Shown piece after piece: positions 27,039 to 35,954 of a DNA stretch of 64,000 nt; position 1 is the stretch's first letter; each line of letters begins with the position of its first letter. A model generated the notes under the pieces. That model was not told the origin of the DNA. It did not search any database and saw only the letters and a list, made by a program, of their open reading frames with translations. The position numbers and the translations under genes are program-made. The DNA is taken from positions 1 to 64,000 of the forward strand of contig NZ_JAGIBG010000030.1 of NCBI RefSeq assembly GCF_017744435.1. The letters are read 5' to 3'. This DNA comes from Pseudomonas sp. (GTDB lineage Bacteria; Pseudomonadota; Gammaproteobacteria; Pseudomonadales; Pseudomonadaceae).

Positions 27039-27836
27039 ATGAATACCTACAGCTCCCGCCCCGTTGTCCTCTGTCTCTCCGGCCACGACCCAAGTGGCGG
27101 CGCCGGCTTGCAGGCAGATATCGAAGCCCTGATCGCCCAAGGCTGTCACGCCGCACCTACCGTGACCGCCCTGACCGTGCAGGATACCGTCAACGTTTCC
27201 GACTTCCGCGTGCTCGACCGCGAGTGGGTCCTGGCCCAGGCCAATGCCGTGCTGGCCGACTCCACGGTCGCTGCCGTCAAGCTGGGCATGCTCGGCTCGA
27301 TCGGCATGGTCGACACCGTCGCCGAACTGCTCAGTGCCCACCCGCACCTGCCGCTGGTCTGCGACCCGGTCCTGCGTGCCGGTGGCGGTGGCCGCCTGGG
27401 CAAGGACGAAGTCGGCTATGCCCTGCGCGAACGCCTGCTGCCGCTGGCGACCATCGCCACGCCGAACCTGCCAGAAGCGCGTATCCTGGCCGAACTGCCT
27501 GAAGGCACCGCTGACGAGTGTGCCGAGAAACTGTTGCCGTACTGTAGACACCTGCTGATTACCGGTGGTCACGGCGACGAGGACGAAATCCACAACCGCC
27601 TGTATAGCCGCGATGGCCAGAGCCACACCTGGACCTGCCAGCGTCTACCGGGCAGCTACCACGGCTCGGGCTGCACCCTGGCCAGCGCCCTGGCTGGTCG
27701 CCTGGCCCTTGGCGAGCAACTGCAAAGCGCGGTGAAAAGCGCCCTGGACTACACCTGGCGCACCCTGCGCGACGCCGAGCAGTTGGGCAAGGGCCAGTTC
27801 GTCCCACGCCGCCTGCCCCTGGATTTCTGCTCCTGA
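27039..27836 (+). CDS. thiD: Hydroxymethylpyrimidine/phosphomethylpyrimidine kinase
   Basis: The 265-residue ThiD phosphorylates HMP and HMP-P in thiamine synthesis. It has the ribokinase-like motifs GHDPSGGAGLQADIEAL near the N terminus and YHGSGCTLASALAG with the catalytic base near the C terminus. I start it at the ATG before NTYSSRP. No TPP riboswitch consensus is visible in the upstream 265 bases. thiE follows after 13 bases. Confidence 0.95.
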   Translation: MNTYSSRPVVLCLSGHDPSGGAGLQADIEALIAQGCHAAPTVTALTVQDTVNVSDFRVLDREWVLAQANAVLADSTVAAVKLGMLGSIGMVDTVAELLSAHPHLPLVCDPVLRAGGGGRLGKDEVGYALRERLLPLATIATPNLPEARILAELPEGTADECAEKLLPYCRHLLITGGHGDEDEIHNRLYSRDGQSHTWTCQRLPGSYHGSGCTLASALAGRLALGEQLQSAVKSALDYTWRTLRDAEQLGKGQFVPRRLPLDFCS

Positions 27837-27849
27837 TACGAGGCTTTCA

Positions 27850-28473
27850 ATGAAGCTACGCGGTCTGTACGCAATCACCGACAGCCAGCTGCTCGCCGGC
27901 CGTTTCCTGTCCCACGTCGAAGCCGCGCTGGAAGGCGGTGTGTGCCTGCTGCAGTACCGCGACAAGAGCGACGATGCCGCCCGCCGCCTGCGCGAGGCCG
28001 AGGCGCTGATGAAGCTTTGCGAGCGCTACGGCACGCAGTTGATCATCAACGACGACGCCGAACTGGCCGCGCGCCTGGGCGTCGGCGTGCACCTGGGCCA
28101 GACCGACGGCCCGCTGACACCGGCTCGCGCCCTGCTCGGTCGCCAGGCAATCATCGGTTCCACCTGCCACGCCAGCCTCGAGCTGGCCGTCCAGGCTGCC
28201 AGCGAAGGCGCCAGCTACGTGGCCTTCGGCCGCTTTTTCAATTCCGTCACCAAGCCCGGTGCGCCGGCTGCCAACGTCGATCTGCTGGAGCAGGCCCGTG
28301 CCCAGGTGAAGCTGCCGATCGCCGTGATCGGCGGCATCACCCTCGATAACGCCGCCCCGCTGATCGCCCATGGCGCCGATCTGCTGGCGGTGATCCACGG
28401 CCTGTTCGGTGCCGACAGCGCGCAGGAAGTCACCCGCCGCGCCCGCGCCTTCAACGCCCTGTTCGCTTCCTGA
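27850..28473 (+). CDS. thiE: Thiamine-phosphate synthase
   Basis: The 207-residue TIM-barrel enzyme joins HMP-PP and THZ-P to thiamine phosphate. Recognisable segments are LLQYRDKSDDA (pyrophosphate site), LIINDDAELA, VHLGQTDGPL, GSTCHASLE and VIGGITLDNAAPLI. It lies between thiD and hemL with 13- and 17-base gaps and is surely part of one operon with them. Confidence 0.95.
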   Translation: MKLRGLYAITDSQLLAGRFLSHVEAALEGGVCLLQYRDKSDDAARRLREAEALMKLCERYGTQLIINDDAELAARLGVGVHLGQTDGPLTPARALLGRQAIIGSTCHASLELAVQAASEGASYVAFGRFFNSVTKPGAPAANVDLLEQARAQVKLPIAVIGGITLDNAAPLIAHGADLLAVIHGLFGADSAQEVTRRARAFNALFAS

Positions 28474-28490
28474 TTTCGAGAGAAGATCCC

Positions 28491-29774
28491 ATGTCCCGTT
28501 CCGAAGCCCTGTTCGCCCAAGCCCAGAAGCACATCCCTGGCGGCGTCAACTCGCCGGTCCGCGCTTTCAAGAGCGTCGGCGGCACCCCGCTGTTCTTCAA
28601 GCATGCCGAAGGCGCCTACGTCGTCGACGAAGATGACAAGCGCTATGTCGACTACGTCGGCTCGTGGGGCCCGATGATCCTCGGCCACGGCCACCCGGAC
28701 GTGCTCGATGCGGTCCGCCGCCAGCTGGAACACGGCCTGTCCTACGGCGCACCGACCGCGATGGAAACCGAGATGGCCGACCTGGTCTGCTCGCTGGTGC
28801 CGTCGATGGAAATGGTGCGCATGGTCAGCTCCGGCACCGAAGCGACCATGAGCGCCATCCGCCTGGCACGCGGCTATACCGGCCGTGACGCCATCATCAA
28901 GTTCGAAGGCTGCTACCACGGCCACTCCGACAGCCTGCTGGTCAAGGCCGGCTCCGGCCTGCTGACCCAAGGCGTGCCGAGCTCGGCAGGCGTACCGGCG
29001 GACTTCGCCAAGCACACCCTGACCCTGCCGTTCAACGACATCGCTGCGGTCGAGAAGACCCTCGCCGACGTCGGCCAGACCGTGGCCTGCATCATCGTCG
29101 AGCCGGTGGCCGGCAACATGAACTGCGTACCGCCGGCGCCAGGTTTCCTCGAAGGCCTGCGCGAGCAGTGCGACAAGCACGGTGTGGTACTGATCTTCGA
29201 CGAAGTGATGACCGGTTTCCGCGTCTCGCTCGGCGGCGCCCAGGGTTACTACGGGATCAAGCCGGACCTGTCGACCTTCGGCAAGATCGTCGGCGGCGGC
29301 ATGCCGGTCGGCTGCTTCGGTGGCAAACGCGAAATCATGGGCTGCATCGCCCCGCTGGGCCCGGTCTACCAGGCCGGCACCCTGTCGGGCAACCCGCTGG
29401 CCATGGCCGCCGGCCTGACCACCCTGAAGCTGATCAGCCGCCCAGGCTTCCATGACGAACTGACCGCCTTCACCAGCCGCATGCTCGATGGCCTGCAGCA
29501 GCGTGCCGATGCCGCGGGCGTGCCGTTCGTCACCACCCAGGCGGGCGCCATGTTCGGCCTGTACTTCAGCGGCGCCGACGACATCGTCACCTTCGACGAC
29601 GTGATGGCCAGCGATGCCGAACGCTTCAAGCGCTTCTTCCACCTGATGCTCGACGGTGGCGTGTACCTGGCGCCAAGTGCGTTCGAGGCGGGCTTCACGT
29701 CGATCGCCCATGGTGAAAAAGAGCTGCAGATCACCCTGGATGCGGCCGAAAAAGCCTTTGCCGCGCTGAAATAA
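28491..29774 (+). CDS. hemL: Glutamate-1-semialdehyde 2,1-aminomutase
   Basis: The 427-residue PLP enzyme makes 5-aminolevulinate in the C5 haem pathway. It shows the class III aminotransferase pattern: FVNSGTEA-like region VSSGTEATMSAIRLAR, the LIFDEVMTGFR segment, and the PLP lysine in STFGKIVGGGMPVGCFGG. It ends the thiD-thiE-hemL unit, which places thiamine and tetrapyrrole synthesis on one message. REP elements follow. Confidence 0.97.
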   Translation: MSRSEALFAQAQKHIPGGVNSPVRAFKSVGGTPLFFKHAEGAYVVDEDDKRYVDYVGSWGPMILGHGHPDVLDAVRRQLEHGLSYGAPTAMETEMADLVCSLVPSMEMVRMVSSGTEATMSAIRLARGYTGRDAIIKFEGCYHGHSDSLLVKAGSGLLTQGVPSSAGVPADFAKHTLTLPFNDIAAVEKTLADVGQTVACIIVEPVAGNMNCVPPAPGFLEGLREQCDKHGVVLIFDEVMTGFRVSLGGAQGYYGIKPDLSTFGKIVGGGMPVGCFGGKREIMGCIAPLGPVYQAGTLSGNPLAMAAGLTTLKLISRPGFHDELTAFTSRMLDGLQQRADAAGVPFVTTQAGAMFGLYFSGADDIVTFDDVMASDAERFKRFFHLMLDGGVYLAPSAFEAGFTSIAHGEKELQITLDAAEKAFAALK

Positions 29775-29786
29775 GCCACCACGCGG

Positions 29787-29909
29787 CCGCTGTAGGAGCG
29801 GCCTTGTGTCGCGAAAGGGCTGCAGAGCAGCCCCAGAGTTTCAGCGTTGACGCAGACAATGTCGGGGCCGCTTTGCGGCCCTTTCGCGACACAAGGCCGC
29901 TCCTACACA
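29787..29909. repeat. Perfect 30-nt inverted repeat of a second REP type
   Basis: The arms 29791-29820 and 29878-29907 are exact reverse complements. They begin TGTAGGAGCGGCCTTGTGTC and end GCGAAAGGGC. The 57-base centre contains CTGCAGAGCAG and a GGGGCCGCTTTGCGGCCC hairpin. The family differs from the GTGGGAGCGGG elements seen elsewhere in the window. It lies right after hemL and could fold as a terminator-like structure. Confidence 0.9.
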
Positions 29910-30029
29910 ATCATCCAATTCACCAGCAAGACAGAAATTCGCGTAAAACTTTGTAAGGTTGGCGCTGCTTATCCCATAATGTGCCACCAGAGACATTGGC
30001 CGCAGCTTTGCAGAGGTAAGTCGATCCCC

Positions 30030-30575
30030 ATGAACCGCACCGGCCGCGCCCTGACCTTGGGCTGCCTGTTGCTTCTTCAGCCCCTGCTGGCCCTGGCGGA
30101 GGGCGGTAACTCGTTGCTGATTCCGGCAACGGGGCGCTGCACGCTCAATGTTCAGCCAGAAGACCTGCAGAACGCGCTGAAAGCCTGCGAGGAAACAGCG
30201 GCGACCGGGGACGCCCAGGCACAGTTCGAGCTGGGCGAGTACTACTACACGCTAACGCCGAAAAACCTGAAAAAGGCGCTGGACTGGTTCGAGAAGGCCT
30301 CGCTGCAAGGCCACGCCGAAGCCCAGTACCGCCTTGGCGCCATGTTCTTCCATGGCGAAGGGGTCAAGGCCAACAACGTGCAGGCCTATATCCTGCTGAA
30401 GATGGCCGCGGTCAACGGCGCCGAGGATGCGCTGGACATGGCCGACGAAGTGACCGAGCAAATGCCGCGCGACGAGCTGGAGCACGCCACCCAGGTGCTC
30501 GGCCAGATCTTCCGCAAGTACCTGCTGGAACTGCAGAACGCCGAAGGGCGCACGCCGTTCTCGCCACTCCCCTGA
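30030..30575 (+). CDS. Secreted Sel1-repeat protein
   Basis: The 181-residue protein has a signal peptide (about 1-24, LLALA-EG) and a periplasmic domain. At least two tandem Sel1-like repeats are visible (DAQAQFELGEYYYTL... and HAEAQYRLGAMFFHGEGVK...). Such repeats mediate protein-protein contacts. I chose the ATG before NRTGRAL, where the signal peptide begins. Its stop is only 3 bases from the stop of the convergent DUF1820 gene. Partner unknown. Confidence 0.85.
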   Translation: MNRTGRALTLGCLLLLQPLLALAEGGNSLLIPATGRCTLNVQPEDLQNALKACEETAATGDAQAQFELGEYYYTLTPKNLKKALDWFEKASLQGHAEAQYRLGAMFFHGEGVKANNVQAYILLKMAAVNGAEDALDMADEVTEQMPRDELEHATQVLGQIFRKYLLELQNAEGRTPFSPLP

Positions 30576-30578
30576 TCC

Positions 30579-30905
30579 TTACTTCTCCGGCATCGGCATG
30601 GGGAACGGCATCACGTTGCCGCTGGCCCGGGCCTCGCTGATCTTGGCCGTGCCCAGGCGCTCCACCTCGTCGATGCGCACGATCGAGTGCATCGGCACGA
30701 AACTGCGAATCACCCCTTCGAACTGATTCTTCAGCTTCTCTTCACTCGGGTCGACCACCACCTGGGTACGCTCGCCGAAAACGAACTCCTCGATTTCCAG
30801 AAAGCCCCACAGGTCGCTCTGGTAGATCTGCTTGGCATACATCTCGAAGACCTGCCCCTGGTTGAGGAAGATCACTTTATAGATGGCGGGTTCGCGCTTG
30901 CTCAT
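30579..30905 (-). CDS. DUF1820 family protein
   Basis: The 108-residue protein begins MSKREPAIYKVIFLNQGQV and contains YQSDLWGFLEIEEFVFGERT, as expected for DUF1820. There is no signal peptide or membrane segment. The short methionine/proline-rich end (MPFPMPMPEK) is a family feature. The ATG at 30905 is preferred to the longer frame because conservation begins there. Function unknown. Confidence 0.87.
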   Translation of the reverse strand: MSKREPAIYKVIFLNQGQVFEMYAKQIYQSDLWGFLEIEEFVFGERTQVVVDPSEEKLKNQFEGVIRSFVPMHSIVRIDEVERLGTAKISEARASGNVMPFPMPMPEK

Positions 30906-31079
30906 GTTCGGCGGGATAACACATGCGTAAGAAAAGGCGCGCATCATAGCAGAGCGGGCCCAGGCCCGCGCAGGTACACAGTCTGTACCCACCCTTGATC
31001 GTTTCAGTGCTTTCGCCACCGCCGTTCAAGGGTTATTCTTGAGTTCACATTCATTGCCGTCGAGCGGCTAAAAACGACC

Positions 31080-32078
31080 TTGAACGCACCCATACAACCC
31101 CATCGCTTCATCCTCGAACCCTTCGAGGCCCACCGTTTCGCCAACTTGTGCGGCCAGTTCGACGAGCACCTGCGCCTGATCGAACAACGCCTGGCTATCG
31201 AAATCCGCAACCGCGGCAACCAATTCGAGCTGATCGGCGAACCCAAGACCACTTCCGCTGCCGAGCAACTGCTGCGCCGTCTCTATCGCGAGACCAAGGC
31301 GAATGACCTATCGCCGGAAACCGTGCACCTGTACCTGCAGGAATCGACGGTGGAGAACATCGACAACCCGGCGGTCAACGAGGTCAGCGTCTCGCTGCGC
31401 ACGCGCAAGGGCAATATCCGCCCGCGCGGTGTCAACCAGCAGCGCTACGTCAAGGAAATCCTCGGCAACGATATCAACTTCGGCATCGGCCCGGCCGGTA
31501 CCGGCAAGACCTACCTTGCCGTGGCCTGCGCCGTCGACGCCCTGGAGCGCGAGCAAGTGCGCCGCATCCTGTTGGTACGCCCGGCAGTCGAGGCGGGCGA
31601 AAAGCTCGGCTTCCTGCCTGGCGACCTGGCCCAGAAGATCGACCCATACCTGCGCCCGCTGTACGACGCGCTGTACGAAATGCTCGGCTTCGAGCATGTG
31701 GCCAAGCTGATCGAGCGCCAGGTGATCGAGATCGCTCCGCTGGCCTACATGCGCGGCCGCACCCTGAACAACAGTTTCATCATCCTCGACGAGAGCCAGA
31801 ACACCACGCTCGAACAGATGAAGATGTTCCTCACCCGTATCGGCTTCGGCTCGACCGCGGTGATCACCGGCGACATCACCCAGGTCGACCTGCCTCGTGG
31901 CACCAAGTCGGGCCTGGCCCATGTCATCGAGGTGCTCAGGGACGTACCGGGGATCAGTTTCACCCATTTCCAACCCAAAGATGTGGTTCGTCACCCACTG
32001 GTGCAGCGTATCGTCGAGGCCTATGACCGCTTCGATGCCCGCCAGGCCAAGCCCGAGGCGCCCGGCAAAGATGCTTGA
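31080..32078 (+). CDS. ybeZ: PhoH-family ATPase (YbeZ)
   Basis: The 332-residue cytoplasmic protein has an N-terminal KH-like region and a PhoH ATPase domain with Walker A GPAGTGKTYLAVA (about 140-152) and Walker B in FIILDESQNTT. YbeZ works with the RNase YbeY in rRNA maturation. Translation starts at TTG (first codons TTG AAC GCA CCC). The last 8 bases overlap the start of ybeY, implying translational coupling. Confidence 0.93.
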   Translation: MNAPIQPHRFILEPFEAHRFANLCGQFDEHLRLIEQRLAIEIRNRGNQFELIGEPKTTSAAEQLLRRLYRETKANDLSPETVHLYLQESTVENIDNPAVNEVSVSLRTRKGNIRPRGVNQQRYVKEILGNDINFGIGPAGTGKTYLAVACAVDALEREQVRRILLVRPAVEAGEKLGFLPGDLAQKIDPYLRPLYDALYEMLGFEHVAKLIERQVIEIAPLAYMRGRTLNNSFIILDESQNTTLEQMKMFLTRIGFGSTAVITGDITQVDLPRGTKSGLAHVIEVLRDVPGISFTHFQPKDVVRHPLVQRIVEAYDRFDARQAKPEAPGKDA

Positions 32079-32544
32079 ACTTGACCTGCAACGGGCCACG
32101 GATGCTGCCGCCCCGGATGACACCGCCTTCCGACGCTGGTGCGAACTGGCCCTGCGCCAGCGCACGGCCGATTCGGAAATGACCATTCGTCTGGTCGATG
32201 AAGCCGAAGGCCGCGAACTCAACCACACCTACCGGCACAAGGACTACGCGACCAATGTGCTGTCGTTCCCGGCCGATGTGCCCGATGACCTGCTCGATAT
32301 CCCGCTGCTGGGCGACCTGGTGATCTGCGTGCCGGTGGTCGAGCGCGAGGCGGCCGAACAGGGCAAGTCACTGGAAGCGCACTGGGCTCACCTGGTCATC
32401 CACGGTTGCCTGCACCTGCTTGGCTACGACCACATCGAAGACGATGAGGCCGAGGAAATGGAAGCGCTGGAACGGGAATTGCTGGCAGAACTGGGTCACC
32501 CCGACCCGTACGCCGACGATGAAAACGAACCTCTCACACACTGA
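32071..32544 (+). CDS. ybeY: Endoribonuclease YbeY, rRNA maturation factor
   Basis: The 157-residue zinc-dependent RNase has the metal-binding motif HGCLHLLGYDH near residue 110 (three histidines) and TNVLSFPAD upstream of it. It processes the 16S rRNA 3' end and takes part in ribosome quality control. The start ATG lies inside the end of ybeZ. The next gene, corC, begins 25 bases after its stop. Confidence 0.95.
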   Translation: MLELDLQRATDAAAPDDTAFRRWCELALRQRTADSEMTIRLVDEAEGRELNHTYRHKDYATNVLSFPADVPDDLLDIPLLGDLVICVPVVEREAAEQGKSLEAHWAHLVIHGCLHLLGYDHIEDDEAEEMEALERELLAELGHPDPYADDENEPLTH

Positions 32545-32569
32545 TACACGAAGGATCACGAGAACCGCC

Positions 32570-33409
32570 ATGAGCGAAGATCGATCGAGCAACGGGCAGA
32601 AGTCCTGGCTGGGTAAACTGACCCAGGCTTTTGCCCATGAGCCGAAAAACCGCCAGGAGCTCCTCGAGCTGCTGCGCGAAGCCCATCAGAACAAGCTGCT
32701 CGACAGCGAAGCGCTGACCATCGTCGAAGGTGCCATTCAGGTCGCCGACCTGCAGGTTCGCGACATCATGGTCCCGCGTTCGCAGATGATCAGCATCAAG
32801 GCGACCCAATCGCCGCGCGAGTTCCTCCCGGCCGTCATCGACGCCGCCCACTCGCGCTACCCGGTGATCGGCGAAAGCCATGACGATGTGCTCGGGATCC
32901 TGCTGGCCAAGGACCTGCTGCCGCTGATCCTCAAGGAGAACGGCGAGAGCTTCAACATCAAGGACCTGCTGCGCCCGGCTACCTTCGTGCCGGAATCCAA
33001 GCGCCTGAACGTGCTGCTGCGCGAGTTCCGCGCCAACCACAACCACATGGCCATCGTCATCGACGAGTACGGCGGCGTGGCGGGCCTGGTGACCATCGAA
33101 GACGTGCTGGAGCAGATCGTCGGTGACATCGAGGACGAGCACGACGTCGAGGAAGACAGCTACATCAAGCCGCTGCCCAGCGGCGACTTCCTGGTCAAGG
33201 CGCTGACCCCGATCGACAACTTCAACGAGTTCTTCGACAGCGAGTTCTCGGATGACGAGTTCGATACCGTCGGCGGCCTGGTGATGAGCGCCTTCGGCCA
33301 CCTGCCCAAGCGCAACGAGACCACCGAGATTGGCGCCTACAAGTTCCGTATCCTCAATGCCGATAGCCGGCGGATACACTTGCTGCGCCTGACCCCGATC
33401 ACCCGCTAA
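32570..33409 (+). CDS. corC: CorC-like CBS-domain transporter-associated protein
   Basis: The 279-residue protein has two CBS domains (about 67-190, with IMVPRSQMISI and HMAIVIDEYGGVAGLVTIEDVLEQIVGDI) and a C-terminal CorC/HlyC domain (DTVGGLVMSAFGHLP). It has no membrane region, as in the YbeX/CorC group. In E. coli YbeX is linked to Mg2+/Co2+ efflux and to ribosome homeostasis. It is in the conserved ybeZ-ybeY-ybeX-lnt order, 8 bases before lnt. Confidence 0.93.
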   Translation: MSEDRSSNGQKSWLGKLTQAFAHEPKNRQELLELLREAHQNKLLDSEALTIVEGAIQVADLQVRDIMVPRSQMISIKATQSPREFLPAVIDAAHSRYPVIGESHDDVLGILLAKDLLPLILKENGESFNIKDLLRPATFVPESKRLNVLLREFRANHNHMAIVIDEYGGVAGLVTIEDVLEQIVGDIEDEHDVEEDSYIKPLPSGDFLVKALTPIDNFNEFFDSEFSDDEFDTVGGLVMSAFGHLPKRNETTEIGAYKFRILNADSRRIHLLRLTPITR

Positions 33410-33417
33410 GGACAAAC

Positions 33418-34935
33418 ATGCGTTGGATCACCCGCCCCGGCTGGCCCGGTAACCTGCTGGCCCTGGCGGCCGGCGCATCGACCCTCCTGGCCCTGGCGCC
33501 GTTCGACATCTGGCCGCTGGCCCTGCTGTCCATCGCCCTGCTCTACCTTGGCCTGCGCGAGCTCAGCCCGCGCCAGGCCATGTGGCGCGGCTGGTGGTTC
33601 GGCTTTGGCCTCTACGGCGCAGGCACCTGGTGGATCTACGTCAGCATGAACACCTACGGCGGTGCCTCGCCGTTGCTGGCGATCGTGCTGCTGCTGGCGT
33701 TCTTCGCCGCCCTCGCCTGGTTCTTCGCCCTCCCCACCTGGCTGTGGGCGCGCTGGTTCAGGCGCAATGAGGCGCCCCTGGCCGACGCCTTGTGCTTCGC
33801 CGCCCTGTGGCTGCTGCAGGAGGCCTTCCGAGGCTGGTTCCTGACCGGATTCCCTTGGCTGTATGCCGGTTACAGCCAGCTCGATGGCCCGCTGGCGGGC
33901 CTTGCGCCGCTGGGTGGCGTGTGGCTGATTTCCTTCGTCCTGGCGCTGAGTGCGGCGCTGCTGTGCAACCTGCACCGCTTGCGCGAACGCCCGTCGTTCC
34001 TGGCCATCGGTGCAGTACTGCTGCTGGCGCCGTGGGTGATCGGCATGGCCCTCAAGGATCACGCCTGGACCAAGCCAGCCGGCGACCCACTGAAGGTCGC
34101 AGCCCTGCAAGGCAACGTCGAGCAAGACCTGAAATGGGATCCGGCGCACATCGACGCGCAGTTGGCGCTGTACCGCGACATGAGCTTCAGCTCCAAGCCG
34201 GTTGACCTGCTGGTGTGGCCGGAAACTGCGGTGCCGGTGCTCAAGGACCAGGCTCAAGGCTATATCGATGTGATGGGCCGCTTTGCCGCCGATCGGCATT
34301 CCGCGCTGATCACCGGCGTGCCGGTGCGCGAAGTGGTGCATCACCAGCGCCGCTTCTACAACGGCGTAACGGTCACTGGCGAAGGCGACGGTACCTACCT
34401 CAAGCAGAAACTGGTGCCGTTTGGCGAATATGTCCCCTTGCAGGACCTGCTTCGCGGTGCGATCGAGTTTTTCAACCTGCCGATGTCGGACTTTGCCCGC
34501 GGCCCCGCGGACCAGACACTGCTACAGGCCAAGGGCTACCAGATTGCGCCGTTCATCTGCTACGAGGTGGTCTACCCCGAGTTCGCGGCTGGCCTGGCCG
34601 CACGCAGCGACCTGCTGCTGACCATCAGCAACGACACCTGGTTCGGCACCTCGATCGGCCCGCTGCAGCACTTGCAGATGGCACAGATGCGTGCACTGGA
34701 GGCTGGCCGCTGGATGATCCGCGCTACCAACAACGGCGTGACCGCACTGATCGATCCGTTTGGCAGGATCACCGCAGAAGTGCCGCAGTTCCAGCGGGCG
34801 GTGCTGTATGGCGAAGTGGTGCCGATGCAGCAGTTGACGCCTTATCTGCAGTGGCGGTCGTGGCCGCTGGCGATTCTGTGTGTGCTGTTGCTGGGTTGGG
34901 CGTTGCTGGCCGGGCGTATCGCCAAGACAGTCTGA
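33418..34935 (+). CDS. lnt: Apolipoprotein N-acyltransferase
   Basis: The 505-residue inner-membrane enzyme adds the third acyl chain to the N terminus of lipoproteins. The N-terminal 200 residues form about six to seven membrane helices. The nitrilase domain follows, with the catalytic triad residues in WPETAVP (Glu), KQKLVPFGEYVP (Lys) and FICYEVVYPE (Cys). One more helix ends the protein. It is last in the operon and followed by an inverted REP pair. Confidence 0.96.
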   Translation: MRWITRPGWPGNLLALAAGASTLLALAPFDIWPLALLSIALLYLGLRELSPRQAMWRGWWFGFGLYGAGTWWIYVSMNTYGGASPLLAIVLLLAFFAALAWFFALPTWLWARWFRRNEAPLADALCFAALWLLQEAFRGWFLTGFPWLYAGYSQLDGPLAGLAPLGGVWLISFVLALSAALLCNLHRLRERPSFLAIGAVLLLAPWVIGMALKDHAWTKPAGDPLKVAALQGNVEQDLKWDPAHIDAQLALYRDMSFSSKPVDLLVWPETAVPVLKDQAQGYIDVMGRFAADRHSALITGVPVREVVHHQRRFYNGVTVTGEGDGTYLKQKLVPFGEYVPLQDLLRGAIEFFNLPMSDFARGPADQTLLQAKGYQIAPFICYEVVYPEFAAGLAARSDLLLTISNDTWFGTSIGPLQHLQMAQMRALEAGRWMIRATNNGVTALIDPFGRITAEVPQFQRAVLYGEVVPMQQLTPYLQWRSWPLAILCVLLLGWALLAGRIAKTV

Positions 34936-34943
34936 TTCAGCCT

Positions 34944-35046
34944 GGGCCGGCCTCTTCGCGGGCAAGCCCGCTCCCACAGGGACTCCACAGGCCTTGAGCC
35001 TTGTACAGTTCCTGTGGGAGCGGGTTTACCCGCGAAGAGGCCAGCA
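34944..35046. repeat. Inverted pair of REP elements
   Basis: Two canonical REPs face each other: CCTCTTCGCGGGCAAGCCCGC at about 34947-34980 and its near complement at 35011-35045. The spacer carries CACAGGCCTTGAGCCTTGTACAG. The pair lies in the convergent space between lnt and the ydcF-like gene, and may serve as a bidirectional terminator. Confidence 0.85.
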
Positions 35047-35061
35047 CAAGCGCTACAAGGT

Positions 35062-35823
35062 TCAGTAGAACAACCGATACCCCACCAACCCCACCGCTTC
35101 ATTGAGCAACTGCCCGCTCTGCCACATGGCCCGACTCTCCGGCAGCAAGCCACCGAACGGCCGTGCATGATCGCGCCCCAGGAACCCCACTGGCGCGGGC
35201 ACCACCTCGAACCCAGCCCGCTCGAAACTCCAGCGTGAGCGCTGCATGTGCCAAGCCTGGGTCACCACCACCACTCGTCGTATACCCAGCGGCTGCAACA
35301 CCTTGGCGCTCAACTGGGCATTCTCCCAGGTGGTACGACTGGCCTCTTCCTTCCATTTCACCTCGACGGCGAAATCCTCGCGCAGGCGATCCGCCATCAG
35401 CTGTGCTTCGCTAGGCGGCGTACCGTAATGCAAGCCACCGCTGGTCAACACCGGTAACCCCGAGGCTTTCGCCAACCGGGCAGCAAACCGCATGCGTTCA
35501 AGGGCCGTTGCCGTAGGCTGGTCATCACCGCCCCAGGCCGGGTCACCCCGCTCACGCCCTGCGCCAAGCACGACGATGGCGTCCGCCCTGCTCGCCAGGC
35601 CGGCCCAATCACCTGTCGACAAAGGCGGTTCGGTCTCAAGCAGGCGGGCCGACTCCTGCACCACCAGCGGTAAGCTCATCAGCCACAGGCCTCCCAGCCC
35701 CACGGCAAAACACAGCGCCGCCAGCCGCGGCCGCCGCCTGCGCAACCACCACGCTGCGAGCAGCAGCAGGAACAGGACGCCAGGCGGCATCAGCCATTGC
35801 TTGATGAAAAACCGGATCGGCAT
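35062..35823 (-). CDS. YdcF/ElyC-family DUF218 membrane protein
   Basis: The 253-residue protein has two N-terminal hydrophobic segments (about 8-25 and 35-57) and a DUF218 domain with AIVVLGAGRERGD, TSGGLHYGTPPSEA, EEASRTTWENAQLSAKVL and VVVTQAWHMQRSRWSFERAGFEV. ElyC, the E. coli relative, acts in envelope biogenesis (undecaprenyl-phosphate metabolism). I start at the ATG of MPIRFF; a GTG two codons upstream is possible. Confidence 0.88.
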   Translation of the reverse strand: MPIRFFIKQWLMPPGVLFLLLLAAWWLRRRRPRLAALCFAVGLGGLWLMSLPLVVQESARLLETEPPLSTGDWAGLASRADAIVVLGAGRERGDPAWGGDDQPTATALERMRFAARLAKASGLPVLTSGGLHYGTPPSEAQLMADRLREDFAVEVKWKEEASRTTWENAQLSAKVLQPLGIRRVVVVTQAWHMQRSRWSFERAGFEVVPAPVGFLGRDHARPFGGLLPESRAMWQSGQLLNEAVGLVGYRLFY

Positions 35824-35954
35824 CGACACACCTCCATGGAAGGTGTGCAGCCTATAGAGGATCGACGCCGGTCAACAAGTCCGGGCCGGCGTCGATCATG
35901 GGAAGTGTGTTGTAGAACCGGCGCGCGATTGCCTGCGCCTGGCGTCCTGAACGG

